Of a stretch of DNA of 62,835 bases, positions 42,223-51,427 are shown piece after piece. A program made the translations under genes and the position numbers. The stretch's first letter is position 1. Each line of letters opens with the position of its first letter. The stretch spans positions 1 through 62,835 of the forward strand of contig CACHXE010000002.1 of assembly GCA_902583785.1 (NCBI GenBank), read 5' to 3'. The DNA is from an uncultured Pelagibacteraceae bacterium (lineage in GTDB: Bacteria; Pseudomonadota; Alphaproteobacteria; Pelagibacterales; Pelagibacteraceae). The notes below the pieces were generated by a model. It saw nothing but the letters and a program-made list of their open reading frames with translations, made no database searches and had not been told where the DNA came from.

Positions 42223-42559
42223 CGTTAACAGGAATATTTTTTAGTTCAAATGGTTTTATTCCCTCTACACAAGCTATATTTATTCCGTAAATGCTTGGGT
42301 CAATTCTTGGTCTATTGTGCGTATGAATTCCGCAATTTCTACAAAAATAATGTTTTGCGGTTTTAGAATGATATTGATAGAGTTTTAAAAAATTTTCTCC
42401 TTTAACAATTTTAAAATCATCAGGGCCAACAATACCTATAATATATCCTTTCCTTTTGCATAGAGTACAATTGCATCTCATTACTTTTTTAAAGCCTGGT
42501 TCTGGAACTTCTACTTGGGCTTCTACGGCCCCACAATGACATGTTAGTTTTTTTTTCAT
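42191..42559 (-). CDS. GFA family (CENP-V/GFA domain) zinc protein
   Basis: TCHCGAVEAQVEV; RCNCTLCKRKG; YFCRNCGIHTHNRPRI. Confidence 0.85.
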   Translation of the reverse strand: MKKKLTCHCGAVEAQVEVPEPGFKKVMRCNCTLCKRKGYIIGIVGPDDFKIVKGENFLKLYQYHSKTAKHYFCRNCGIHTHNRPRIDPSIYGINIACVEGIKPFELKNIPVNDGENHPHDKK

Positions 42560-42664
42560 TTCTTATATATCCTGATTGTTTTACTAAAAGATATCCACAT
42601 AAAATACTCTCTTTTTTTAAATGTTCACGTTTTGATTCACTTATGATTCTAATTCAGACTCATT

Positions 42665-43552
42665 TTACAACCTTGTAGTGTGTATGTTAATTACATTTTT
42701 AATCCTTGTCAGGCAGGTGTCTAGTTCTTCTGCATTCTCTTTTTTGGAAACAATAAAAATAATTAAGCAGAAAATCGAAATTAAAAAATTAAAAACTAAC
42801 AAAATAATATTTTGATTGGTGATGAAAAAGATCAAATTAAAAATTATTGCCAAAACAAAAGATCGTAATAAAACCTTATATTTAAAGGTTGCAATAATTG
42901 ACAATGAATGAATTACCAAACCAACCAAAGGCATCTTTGATGGTCCAAAATATCTATAACCTCTTTCTGTTGGCAAACTATCTAAATTATTTATAAATTT
43001 TTTTGCTGTCCCGGCAAAATTACTCCATAAACTTTTTTTATTTGATATTAAAATAGTATCCTCTTTTGTTAAGCAACTGTAATGACCAAAATTTATGTTC
43101 ATGCCAGTAAAAATTAGAGTTAAAATTTTGTGAAATTGGTAAAGAAACTTAAAAATTATTCCCTCAGATCTTTTAGTTCTTGCGGCCACGACTGAAACGT
43201 TTTGCTTTTTTAAAACAGTATTTATAAGTAAGGGCAGCTCTTCTGGTCGATCTTCTCCATCTCCATCCATTAACAAAAGATAATCGAAATTTGGGTTTTG
43301 AGATATATATTTTATACCTGTTGCAAAACATCTAGTGTGTCCCTGATTTTTTTTTATGTTAACTAAATCAATAGATTTAATTTTTTTATAATTTGTTTTT
43401 AAAATAGGCATTTCTTCTGAAGAGCAATCATTAACTACTAGCACACTAAATTCAGCATTTATTTCTTTTATTTGTAGATCTATATTATCTAAAAGTTTGA
43501 ATAAAGATTTCCAATCATTAAAACAAGGAATTAAGATTTTAAAATTTTTCAT
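42665..43552 (-). CDS. family 2 glycosyltransferase
   Basis: KILIPCFNDW; VVNDCSSEE; LLMDGDGEDRPEELP. Confidence 0.85.
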   Translation of the reverse strand: MKNFKILIPCFNDWKSLFKLLDNIDLQIKEINAEFSVLVVNDCSSEEMPILKTNYKKIKSIDLVNIKKNQGHTRCFATGIKYISQNPNFDYLLLMDGDGEDRPEELPLLINTVLKKQNVSVVAARTKRSEGIIFKFLYQFHKILTLIFTGMNINFGHYSCLTKEDTILISNKKSLWSNFAGTAKKFINNLDSLPTERGYRYFGPSKMPLVGLVIHSLSIIATFKYKVLLRSFVLAIIFNLIFFITNQNIILLVFNFLISIFCLIIFIVSKKENAEELDTCLTRIKNVINIHTTRL

Positions 43553-44907
43553 TTCTTACCTATCATGCATATACCAAGATTATTTATTGTACCAAAAAAA
43601 CCTGGACAAACCTTTTTTAAAACTTTTGAATTTCCAGTGTAAATAACTCCTTTATTCATATCAATTAGTTTTGGATTGAATTTGTTAAACCAAATAGGTC
43701 TGGATTGTAAGTGATAAGATAAATTTCCCCCAACCCACTCATCTCCGATTACATATCCTATTTCATTATAATAATACTTATCCCAATTATTTTGCACTAA
43801 CTCTGCAATTTCTTCTCCTGGATAATCTGTTCTTTTGTTATTTTGACCTAAGGAAACCTCAAGATAAATTACTGGAGAAAGAATAAATAAAATTAAAAAT
43901 ATTGAAATAAAATTTTTAAAATTTTTTAAATTTATTTTTTTTTGAAAAAAGTAAACTAAAAAAACACCAGAGAATAAATAAAAAGGTGTCATCCACATTG
44001 TCCTAATTTTAATGCCTGCTATCATTGAAGTTAAAAATATCAGTGCCAGTGGAATAATATTTATTGTTAATAAAAATAAAAGTTTTTCATCTCTTAAATT
44101 AAAGTTTATTTTAACTTTCGAAATTATAAATAAAAACATAAAAATAGATGGTATTAATATTGCAATTTGTTTTGCTATAAACACAAATGGTAGTGTAACA
44201 TGGCTTAATAAATTTTCATTTCCAAGCCCGGTTCTATGCAAACCATACGTAAAAGTAATAAAATTATTTTCTATCAGCCAAACAACATGGGGTGTTAAAA
44301 TTAAAATAAAAGGAATTAAAGAAATAAAACATTTAAAATTTATTTTCTTTTTTATTATCATGTAAAAAAAATAAAAAACTATCGATAGAAGTAAATATAT
44401 AAAAAGATAATGTGATAAAACCCCTAATCCCGCAAATAAGCCAAAAAGAAGCCAGTCATAAATTTTATTATTTTTTAATGATTTCCATGAAAAATAAACT
44501 GTTAATGCCCAAAAAGGTAATTCACAAATATATACGTTAAATTCAGGGGTTGTGTAATTATAAAAAGATATTCCTGACAAAAGTAAAATTGATATTAAGC
44601 TAAAGGCTTGGTTCTTAAAAAAGTATTTGGAAAAATTCCATACAATATAAAAAGCAAAACAAACATATATTTGACTCAGAAGATAGTAGGCCCAATCTTG
44701 CTTTCCGAAAATTTGATAAATTATTTCAACAGAAAAAGCACTCATTGGAGGATGTTTATTGTATCCCCAATCTAAATTGCTCCCCCATGCTAATGCCTCA
44801 ATTGTGTCAAGTGGTAAGTTATTATTAGACAGTGAAGGGACAAATACCCAAACCAATAAATGGCCAAACAAAAACAAAAAAAATAATTTATTACTATTTT
44901 TTGTCAT
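43549..44907 (-). CDS. family 39-like membrane glycosyltransferase
   Basis: Multi-TM; NLDWGYNKHPPMSAF motif; 4-nt overlap with the GT2 gene. Confidence 0.75.
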   Translation of the reverse strand: MTKNSNKLFFLFLFGHLLVWVFVPSLSNNNLPLDTIEALAWGSNLDWGYNKHPPMSAFSVEIIYQIFGKQDWAYYLLSQIYVCFAFYIVWNFSKYFFKNQAFSLISILLLSGISFYNYTTPEFNVYICELPFWALTVYFSWKSLKNNKIYDWLLFGLFAGLGVLSHYLFIYLLLSIVFYFFYMIIKKKINFKCFISLIPFILILTPHVVWLIENNFITFTYGLHRTGLGNENLLSHVTLPFVFIAKQIAILIPSIFMFLFIISKVKINFNLRDEKLLFLLTINIIPLALIFLTSMIAGIKIRTMWMTPFYLFSGVFLVYFFQKKINLKNFKNFISIFLILFILSPVIYLEVSLGQNNKRTDYPGEEIAELVQNNWDKYYYNEIGYVIGDEWVGGNLSYHLQSRPIWFNKFNPKLIDMNKGVIYTGNSKVLKKVCPGFFGTINNLGICMIGKK

Positions 44908-44939
44908 AAAATTTACATATATAAATAATTTAAATTATA

Positions 44940-44967
44940 TTGACACGAATATAAACGTTTATATACT
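44940..44967 (+). promoter_or_regulatory. sigma70-like promoter for dksA (TTGACA-N16-TATACT)
   Basis: -35 TTGACA 44940-44945, -10 TATACT 44962-44967, ATG at 44983. Confidence 0.6.
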
Positions 44968-44982
44968 CCCCATTTTTGAAAG

Positions 44983-45402
44983 ATGACAAAAAAGTCGGTT
45001 AAAAAATACACTCCCAGCACAAAAGAAAAATATATGTGCACTAAACACAAAAAATATTTTTCTGACAGGTTAACATCGTGGAGAAAAGAAATTATTAAGT
45101 CAAATAATGAAAGTATTCTTTTAAATAATCTTGATGATAATGTTGCCTCTGCAGATATTGTCGATCAAGCATCATCTCAAACTGAAAAATCTGTAGAATT
45201 AAGAGCATCAAATAGGAGAAGAAAGTTAGTAAATAAAATTGACCACGCCCTAAAAAAACTTAAAGATGGTACATATGGTTATTGCGAAGAAACTGGTGAG
45301 GCAATAGGCTTGAAAAGATTAATCGCTAGACCAATAGCAACGCTAAGCATAGAAGCGCAGGAAAGGCACGAGAAAGAAGAAAAAATTTTTATAGAAAATT
45401 AA
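44983..45402 (+). CDS. dksA: DksA-type RNA polymerase-binding regulator (single-Cys variant)
   Basis: KLKDGTYGYCEETGEAIGLKRLIARPIATLSIEAQERHE. Confidence 0.93.
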   Translation: MTKKSVKKYTPSTKEKYMCTKHKKYFSDRLTSWRKEIIKSNNESILLNNLDDNVASADIVDQASSQTEKSVELRASNRRRKLVNKIDHALKKLKDGTYGYCEETGEAIGLKRLIARPIATLSIEAQERHEKEEKIFIEN

Positions 45403-46022
45403 ATTTCTGGTATTTTTTCATCTCTTTTAAGAAGATCAAAGCCTTTGATCACAGCCTCTCTCTCTGAAATTTCTTTATACCATCTGCTTAAATGTTTAAA
45501 TTTTTTAAGACCAATATCGTGCCACTCGTGGCGAGCAATCCAAGGAAAAGTGGCAATATCAGCAATAGAGTAATCTCCAGCTAAAAATTTACTTTTTTCT
45601 AATCTTTCATCTAAATCTTTATAAATAGTTTTTGCTATTTTAAAATATCTGTCTTCTCCCCAATTACTTTTTCCAGGATTATAATGATGAAACTGATGGT
45701 GTTGTCCTAACATAGGTCCAACATAAGCCATCTGGCCCATCAACCATTGATTTATTAAATGCCTATCTTTTTGAAAATAAAATTTTCCACTTATTTCGCC
45801 AAGGTATATAAGTATTGCTCCTGACTCAAATAAAGAAACTTTATTATCATGATCTATAATTACAGGAATTTTACTGAATGGACTAATAGCTCTAAATTTT
45901 TCGCTAAACTGTTCTCCCTTATTTATATATACTTTAGTTATTTTGTATTTAAACTTTATCTCCTCTAACATTATAGAGATCTTTTTTCCGTTAGGTGTGT
46001 TTGCTGTTAGTAGCTCGATCAC
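45399..46022 (-). CDS. glutathione S-transferase family protein
   Basis: TPNGKKISIMLEEI...SPFSKIPVI; YSIADIATFPW. Confidence 0.85.
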   Translation of the reverse strand: MIELLTANTPNGKKISIMLEEIKFKYKITKVYINKGEQFSEKFRAISPFSKIPVIIDHDNKVSLFESGAILIYLGEISGKFYFQKDRHLINQWLMGQMAYVGPMLGQHHQFHHYNPGKSNWGEDRYFKIAKTIYKDLDERLEKSKFLAGDYSIADIATFPWIARHEWHDIGLKKFKHLSRWYKEISEREAVIKGFDLLKRDEKIPEI

Positions 46023-47038
46023 TTTGATTTGTAACCCAAACGTTCCTGTATTTCCTTTGAAGAGGTAGTAAATTGAAATCTATATTTTTCATTAGGTCTG
46101 GCTCTTTTAAAACATTCTACAGAAGCTAAAGCTGCTTCGTGAAAACCCGACAAAATAAGTCTTTCTTTGCCAGGGTAAGTACAAATATCTCCTATAGCAA
46201 ATATCCCTTTTTTATTCGTTTGAAAATTTTCTGTATTAACTGTTATAGTTTTTCTATTCATATTAAGGCCCCACTCTGCAATTGGTCCGAGTTGCATTAT
46301 AAGCCCAAAAAAACCTAATATGTAATCTGTATCTATTTTTAGAGTTTTTTCTTCATCATTTTTTATTGTTATGGACTTAATGTTTTTATCACCTTCGATA
46401 CTACTAATTTGATATTTAGTTTTTATCTTTAGTTTCCCTAATTTTTCTTGTTTTTTAATTTCATTTAAAGTGTGGGGAGCTCCTCTAAATTCATCTCTTC
46501 TATGAATTAATGTAACATCTGCAATTTTTGATAAATCTAATGTCCAATCTAGAGCCGAGTCCCCTCCTCCAAAAATTGAAATTTTTTTTCCTTTAAATTT
46601 ATTTTTATCTATAACTGAGTAAAAGATATTTTTACCTTCGTGCTTTTCTGCGTCTTTTATAGATATTTTTCTAGGTTCAAAAGATCCTACGCCACCCGCA
46701 ATGATAATATTGGGAGCACTAAAAACTTTATTTTTATTAGTCTTAATTATCCACTTATTTTTATCATTTGAAACCTCTTGAACTCTCTCGCTAAAGTGAA
46801 AGTTTGTATTAAATGGTTTTATTTGTTTTAACAAATTTGTTGTTAATTCTTTTCCGGTACATTCAGGGATTGCTGGAATATCATAAATAGGTTTGTCTGG
46901 ATAAAGTTCGATACACTGTCCGCCTGCTTTATCTAAGTTATCAATTACTTCGGATTTTAAACCTTTTATACCTAGTTGATGAACAGCAAATAATCCTACT
47001 GGACCTGCACCAACTATTACTACATCTGTTTTAATCAT
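46019..47038 (-). CDS. thioredoxin-reductase-like ferredoxin--NADP+ reductase
   Basis: GAGPVGLFAVHQLG; GGGDSALDW; FAIGDICTYPGK; lacks a CxxC redox pair. Confidence 0.85.
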   Translation of the reverse strand: MIKTDVVIVGAGPVGLFAVHQLGIKGLKSEVIDNLDKAGGQCIELYPDKPIYDIPAIPECTGKELTTNLLKQIKPFNTNFHFSERVQEVSNDKNKWIIKTNKNKVFSAPNIIIAGGVGSFEPRKISIKDAEKHEGKNIFYSVIDKNKFKGKKISIFGGGDSALDWTLDLSKIADVTLIHRRDEFRGAPHTLNEIKKQEKLGKLKIKTKYQISSIEGDKNIKSITIKNDEEKTLKIDTDYILGFFGLIMQLGPIAEWGLNMNRKTITVNTENFQTNKKGIFAIGDICTYPGKERLILSGFHEAALASVECFKRARPNEKYRFQFTTSSKEIQERLGYKSK

Positions 47039-47040
47039 AT

Positions 47041-47361
47041 TTAAACCTGTTTAGATGGGGTTGTAACTACTAAACCATCTAATTCTTCTGTAACAATTAT
47101 TTGACAACTTAACCTACTATTTTTTTTTGGTTCAAAAGCCATATCGATCATATCTTGTTCTGCATCTTCAATTTTATTAAGCTTATTAAACCAGTCTTCT
47201 TTGACATAAACATGGCAGGTGGCACAGGCCATTCCTCCTCCGCAGTCTGCATCAATACCCGGAAGATTATTTTGAACTGCTCCTTCCATTACGGAAAGAC
47301 CATTACTTACTTCTATTGTTTTTTTGTTTCCAGATGAATCGATATAAGTAATTTTTGGCAT
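47041..47361 (-). CDS. 2Fe-2S ferredoxin (adrenodoxin type)
   Basis: DADCGGGMACATCHVYV; SRLSCQI cluster ligands. Confidence 0.93.
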   Translation of the reverse strand: MPKITYIDSSGNKKTIEVSNGLSVMEGAVQNNLPGIDADCGGGMACATCHVYVKEDWFNKLNKIEDAEQDMIDMAFEPKKNSRLSCQIIVTEELDGLVVTTPSKQV

Positions 47362-47379
47362 TTAATTTAATATATGTCC

Positions 47380-47418
47380 AAAAAAAAATAGGGCAAGTTA
47401 TAAAACTCGCCCTATTTT
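47380..47418 (-). terminator. Rho-independent terminator of the proteorhodopsin gene
   Basis: Minus strand AAAATAGGGCGAGTT...AACTTGCCCTATTTTTTTTT: 15-bp stem with one G-U pair on the minus strand and a U9 tract. Confidence 0.85.
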
Positions 47419-47437
47419 AAAAAATTAGCTACTTATA

Positions 47438-48208
47438 CTATCTTTTTGATAAAGAAGTGTTCTGCATAGCAGCAGCCCAGATAACCAGACCAAATGCTAG
47501 CTTGTTAACGAAGTCAGCTAAGTTATAGATGATGTTCAGTGTAGCAGAGTCAATTCCGCCAGCTAGGTAACCAAATACGTAACCTAGAGGATAAATCGCC
47601 CAACCAATTGTAACTATCATTCTCATAGCTCCAAAAGCAGTGGCTACAGCTTTGTTACCACCTTTTGCGGCTGCTCTTCCAGCTTCTCCAGAAAAGATTT
47701 CAAATAGAATGTATATCCAACCTGCCATTCCAATTATGAAACCGACAAATTCTTGGATGTAACCGGCTTCACCTAGATATCCGCCGACTAACATTACTAT
47801 TGAAGCAATTAGCAATCTCCAAAACATTGATGTTGGAACTTTTCTAACTGCAGCTAAGATTAAATAGAATTCAACAATCTGAAGCGGAACAGTGATTAAC
47901 CAATCAATATATCTGTATACTGTTGGAGTTTCTCCTGTACTCACCCAAATGTCTCTCATGTATATGTAGTGAACAAATGCGATAAACTGGATCAATCCAG
48001 CAACCGTTACAGATGTTCTCCACGATGCAGCAACTGTATTTCTTTCTAAAAAGAAGAAAACAGCACCTGCTAACATACCCATAGAAACTAACCAAAACGT
48101 AATACCTACGAAATCGTTAGTAGCTAACATGGCAGTAGCAGCATTAGCTGAGCTAGTGATTCCGAAGAATGCAAAAGCAGCTAGTGCAATCATACTTAGT
48201 TTTTTCAT
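47438..48208 (-). CDS. proteorhodopsin, Gln105 (blue-absorbing type)
   Basis: Signal peptide; RYIDWLITVPLQIVEFYLIL (D97, Q105, E108 by proteorhodopsin numbering); FVHYIYMRD; retinal Lys in DFVNKLAFGLVIW. Confidence 0.97.
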   Translation of the reverse strand: MKKLSMIALAAFAFFGITSSANAATAMLATNDFVGITFWLVSMGMLAGAVFFFLERNTVAASWRTSVTVAGLIQFIAFVHYIYMRDIWVSTGETPTVYRYIDWLITVPLQIVEFYLILAAVRKVPTSMFWRLLIASIVMLVGGYLGEAGYIQEFVGFIIGMAGWIYILFEIFSGEAGRAAAKGGNKAVATAFGAMRMIVTIGWAIYPLGYVFGYLAGGIDSATLNIIYNLADFVNKLAFGLVIWAAAMQNTSLSKR

Positions 48209-48240
48209 GAAAACCTCCCTTTCGTTTAGTTTTCCATTAA

Positions 48241-48254
48241 GTTTAAATTTAAAC
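48241..48254. repeat. 14-bp perfect palindrome GTTTAAATTTAAAC in the proteorhodopsin 5' region
   Basis: Direct reading of 48241-48254. Confidence 0.85.
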
Positions 48255-48305
48255 CGTTCAAAATAGAGAAATATCTCCCTCTGCTTTCGAACTTCCCGGA
48301 ACGGT
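48253..48305 (-). promoter_or_regulatory. putative structured RNA leader of proteorhodopsin
   Basis: Outer 7-bp stem ACCGTTC/GAACGGT closing an inner GAGA/TCTC hairpin, between the intergenic region and a strong SD (GGGAGG). Confidence 0.4.
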
Positions 48306-48360
48306 ATCCAAAAAGAAAGTTAATTTGAAGCTTTTTTTTCAATAAAAAGTGTTGATTTTA

Positions 48361-48390
48361 TTGACTTTTATGTTTTTTTTTGGGGATAAT
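48361..48390 (+). promoter_or_regulatory. putative sigma70 promoter for prpE (TTGACT-N18-GATAAT)
   Basis: -35 TTGACT 48361-48366; -10 GATAAT 48385-48390. Confidence 0.5.
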
Positions 48391-48424
48391 AGTGATTAAA
48401 TTGGGCTAAATAGGAGTATCTGAT

Positions 48425-50323
48425 TTGTCTGGAAATTACAAAAAAACCTACGATTCGTCTATTAGAAATAGAGAAAATTTTTGGAAGACAATATCAGAGG
48501 ATATTTTTTGGTACAAAAAACCTTCTAAAATTCTTAATTCTTCAAATCCGCCGTTTTACAAATGGTTTGAGGATGGTGTAACAAATACTTGTTATAACGC
48601 CGTGGACGTACATGTAGACAATGGTCGAGGTGATAAAACTGCTATAATCTATGATAGTCCAATCACAGGCACTAAATACAAATTATCTTATAAAGATCTT
48701 AGAGAAAAAATTTCAATTTTTGCCGGAGCACTAAAAAAACAAGGAATTAAAAAGGGAGATAGAGTTATAATCTATATGCCTATGATACCCCAGGCGGTTA
48801 TTGCAATGTTAGCCTGTGGAAGAATTGGAGCAATTCATTCAGTTGTTTTTGGTGGTTTTGCGGCTAACGAATTAGCAAGTAGAATTGATGACTCAAAAGC
48901 AAAAGTAATTATTTCAGCTTCATGTGGTTATGAACCGGGAAGAACAGTTCATTATAAACCTTTATTGAATAAAGCAATAGAAATTGCAAATCATAAACCA
49001 GAAAAATGTATTATTTGGCAAAGAGAAAAAGATAAAGCAGATCTAGATCCTAAAATAGATATTGATTGGATTGAATCTTTGAAGGGAGTAAAGCCAGCTG
49101 AATGTGAAAAAATGAGCTCAAATGATTATGCATACATTCTTTATACTTCAGGAACAACTGGAACTCCAAAAGGAATAGTTAGAGATATTGGTGGCCATAT
49201 CGTAGCATTAAAATGGACAATGAAAAATATTTACAATATTGATCAAGATGATGTTTGGTGGTCTGCAAGTGATATAGGTTGGATAGTTGGTCACTCGTAT
49301 ATTGTTTACGCTCCTCTATTTTATGGATGCACAACAGTTTTATTTGAGGGGAAACCAGTGGGCACTCCTGACGCAGGGGCATTTTGGAAAATAATATCAG
49401 AATATAAAGTAAAATCTTTATTTACCGCTCCTACAGCCATAAGAGCAATCAAAAAAGAAGATCCAGATGGAAAATTTTTCAAAAAATATGATTTATCTAA
49501 ATTTGATACTTTGTTTTTAGCTGGTGAACGTGCTGATCCTGATACAATAAAATGGTTTGAAAAACTTTCGAGCGCCCCTGTCATAGATCATTGGTGGCAA
49601 ACAGAAACGAGTTGGGCCATAAGTTCAAATTGTGCAGGAATAGAAAAATTTCCAATTAAATATGGTTCTGCGTTTAAGCCGGTACCAGGTTATGATTTAA
49701 AAGTTTTAAATAGTGAAGGTAAAGAAAATAAAGCAGGTCAGATGGGAGATATTGTTGTTAAACTTCCTTTGCCACCAGGAACCTTCCCTACTTTATGGAA
49801 TGCAGATGACAGATATAAAAAAGTTTATATGTCAACTTATGAAGGTTATTACCAAACTTACGATGCGGGTCATATTGATGAGGATGGTTATGTTTGGATT
49901 ATGTCAAGAACAGATGACATTATTAATGTAGCTGGTCATAGATTATCGACAGGAGCAATCGAAGAAGTTTTAGCTGAACATAAAAATGTAGCAGAATGTG
50001 CAGTGATTGGAATTGCTGATAAATTAAAAGGTCAACTTCCTATTGGATTGATTGCTTTAAAAGCTGGTGTAAATCGAGATAACAAAGAAATAACTAAAGA
50101 ATGTGTAGCATTGGTTAGAGAAAAAGTTGGACCTGTTGCAGCCTTCAAATTAGCAATTGTAGTAAAGAGACTTCCCAAAACAAGATCTGGAAAAGTTTTA
50201 CGGGGGACGGTAAGAAAAATTGCAGACGGAGAGAGTTATAAAGTTCCACCTACTATTGATGATCCTGCAATTTTAGATGAAATTAAGAAAGATTTAAGAG
50301 ATAATAATATTTTAAAAAGTTAA
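48425..50323 (+). CDS. prpE: propionyl-CoA synthetase (AMP-forming, TTG start)
   Basis: SASCGYEPGRTVHYKPLLNKAIEIA; YTSGTTGTPKGIVRD; C-terminal PKTRSGKVLRGTVRKIADG. Confidence 0.88.
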   Translation: MSGNYKKTYDSSIRNRENFWKTISEDIFWYKKPSKILNSSNPPFYKWFEDGVTNTCYNAVDVHVDNGRGDKTAIIYDSPITGTKYKLSYKDLREKISIFAGALKKQGIKKGDRVIIYMPMIPQAVIAMLACGRIGAIHSVVFGGFAANELASRIDDSKAKVIISASCGYEPGRTVHYKPLLNKAIEIANHKPEKCIIWQREKDKADLDPKIDIDWIESLKGVKPAECEKMSSNDYAYILYTSGTTGTPKGIVRDIGGHIVALKWTMKNIYNIDQDDVWWSASDIGWIVGHSYIVYAPLFYGCTTVLFEGKPVGTPDAGAFWKIISEYKVKSLFTAPTAIRAIKKEDPDGKFFKKYDLSKFDTLFLAGERADPDTIKWFEKLSSAPVIDHWWQTETSWAISSNCAGIEKFPIKYGSAFKPVPGYDLKVLNSEGKENKAGQMGDIVVKLPLPPGTFPTLWNADDRYKKVYMSTYEGYYQTYDAGHIDEDGYVWIMSRTDDIINVAGHRLSTGAIEEVLAEHKNVAECAVIGIADKLKGQLPIGLIALKAGVNRDNKEITKECVALVREKVGPVAAFKLAIVVKRLPKTRSGKVLRGTVRKIADGESYKVPPTIDDPAILDEIKKDLRDNNILKS

Positions 50324-50336
50324 AGCTCTTTAATCA

Positions 50337-51230
50337 ATGGAATTACCCGTAGTAAATCATCCGGAATATGTCGCTAAAATTAATGATAACAGTGTTTTTC
50401 CTATAAAAAAATTTAGTGCTTTAGCCGAATATCTTTTACAAAATAATATTGTTAAAAGATTTCATATACCAAGAGAATGTTCATTAGAAACTTTAAGTAA
50501 GTCACACTCTATGGAATATATAAATAATATAAAAAATAAGACGCTAGATAGAAAGGCTCAAGTCAGAATTGGTTTTCCAATTAACGACAGCGTTATCAAA
50601 AGATCTTTTTTAGCTACAGGTGGAACAGTTTTAGCTAGTAAACTTGCACTTGATTTCAGGCTATCATGTAATACAGCTGGCGGAAGTCATCACGCAGGAT
50701 ATGATTATGGATCTGGTTACTGTGTTTTTAATGATGTTGCTGTTGCAGCAAATTATATTAAATTCAAAAAAAAAATTAAAAAAATTCTTATTTTAGACTT
50801 AGATGTACATCAAGGAAATGGAAATTCTGAAATTTTTAAAAATGATAAAGATATATTTACATTTAGTATGCATTGTAAATCAAATTTTCCTGCAAAAAAA
50901 TCTGTAAGTGATTTAGATGTAGAGCTTGAAGATAATCTGGAAGACAAAACTTATAATAAAATTTTAAAAGAAAATTTAATAAGTCTAAATAAATATAGCT
51001 TTGACTTTGTTTTTTATATAGCTGGTGTAGATGTTCATTACCAAGATAAGTTAGGTAAGCTTAAATTAACCGAGGAAGGAATATATAAAAGAGATCAAAT
51101 GGTAATTGAGAATTTCTTTTCAAGAAAGATTCCATTATGCGGTGTTCTGGGAGGCGGATATAATAAAGATTTTAATAAGTTAGTTGAATTACATGCAATG
51201 CTTCATAGAAACTGTAAAAATTTTTTATAA
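50337..51230 (+). CDS. histone deacetylase/AcuC-like deacetylase
   Basis: GGSHHAGYDYGSGYCVFNDVAVAA; LDLDVHQGNG; AGVDVHYQD. Confidence 0.9.
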   Translation: MELPVVNHPEYVAKINDNSVFPIKKFSALAEYLLQNNIVKRFHIPRECSLETLSKSHSMEYINNIKNKTLDRKAQVRIGFPINDSVIKRSFLATGGTVLASKLALDFRLSCNTAGGSHHAGYDYGSGYCVFNDVAVAANYIKFKKKIKKILILDLDVHQGNGNSEIFKNDKDIFTFSMHCKSNFPAKKSVSDLDVELEDNLEDKTYNKILKENLISLNKYSFDFVFYIAGVDVHYQDKLGKLKLTEEGIYKRDQMVIENFFSRKIPLCGVLGGGYNKDFNKLVELHAMLHRNCKNFL

Positions 51231-51233
51231 AAA

Positions 51234-51416
51234 TTAAGAAGCTATAAATTTTATAAGATAGTAAAGAATTCCAGTAATTATTGTTGCGTAAATAAAGCCT
51301 AAGACAAATAACTTGAGTCTAATTTTATCATTTTTAAATCGTGACTTAAGATATACGTAGATCATCGTATATATACCGACTATGGCTATACTTAATAAAA
51401 TATCTGTTGGGTTCAT
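51234..51416 (-). CDS. small two-TM membrane protein
   Basis: 60 aa, two hydrophobic segments separated by LKSRFKNDKIRLK; coupled to the cupredoxin gene. Confidence 0.5.
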   Translation of the reverse strand: MNPTDILLSIAIVGIYTMIYVYLKSRFKNDKIRLKLFVLGFIYATIITGILYYLIKFIAS

Positions 51417-51427
51417 TAATAAATAAA

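Noticed and set aside
42560-42664. tRNA or small RNA in the GT2-GFA gap
   Set aside because: No cloverleaf, TPsiC-like motif or convincing hairpin found by eye.
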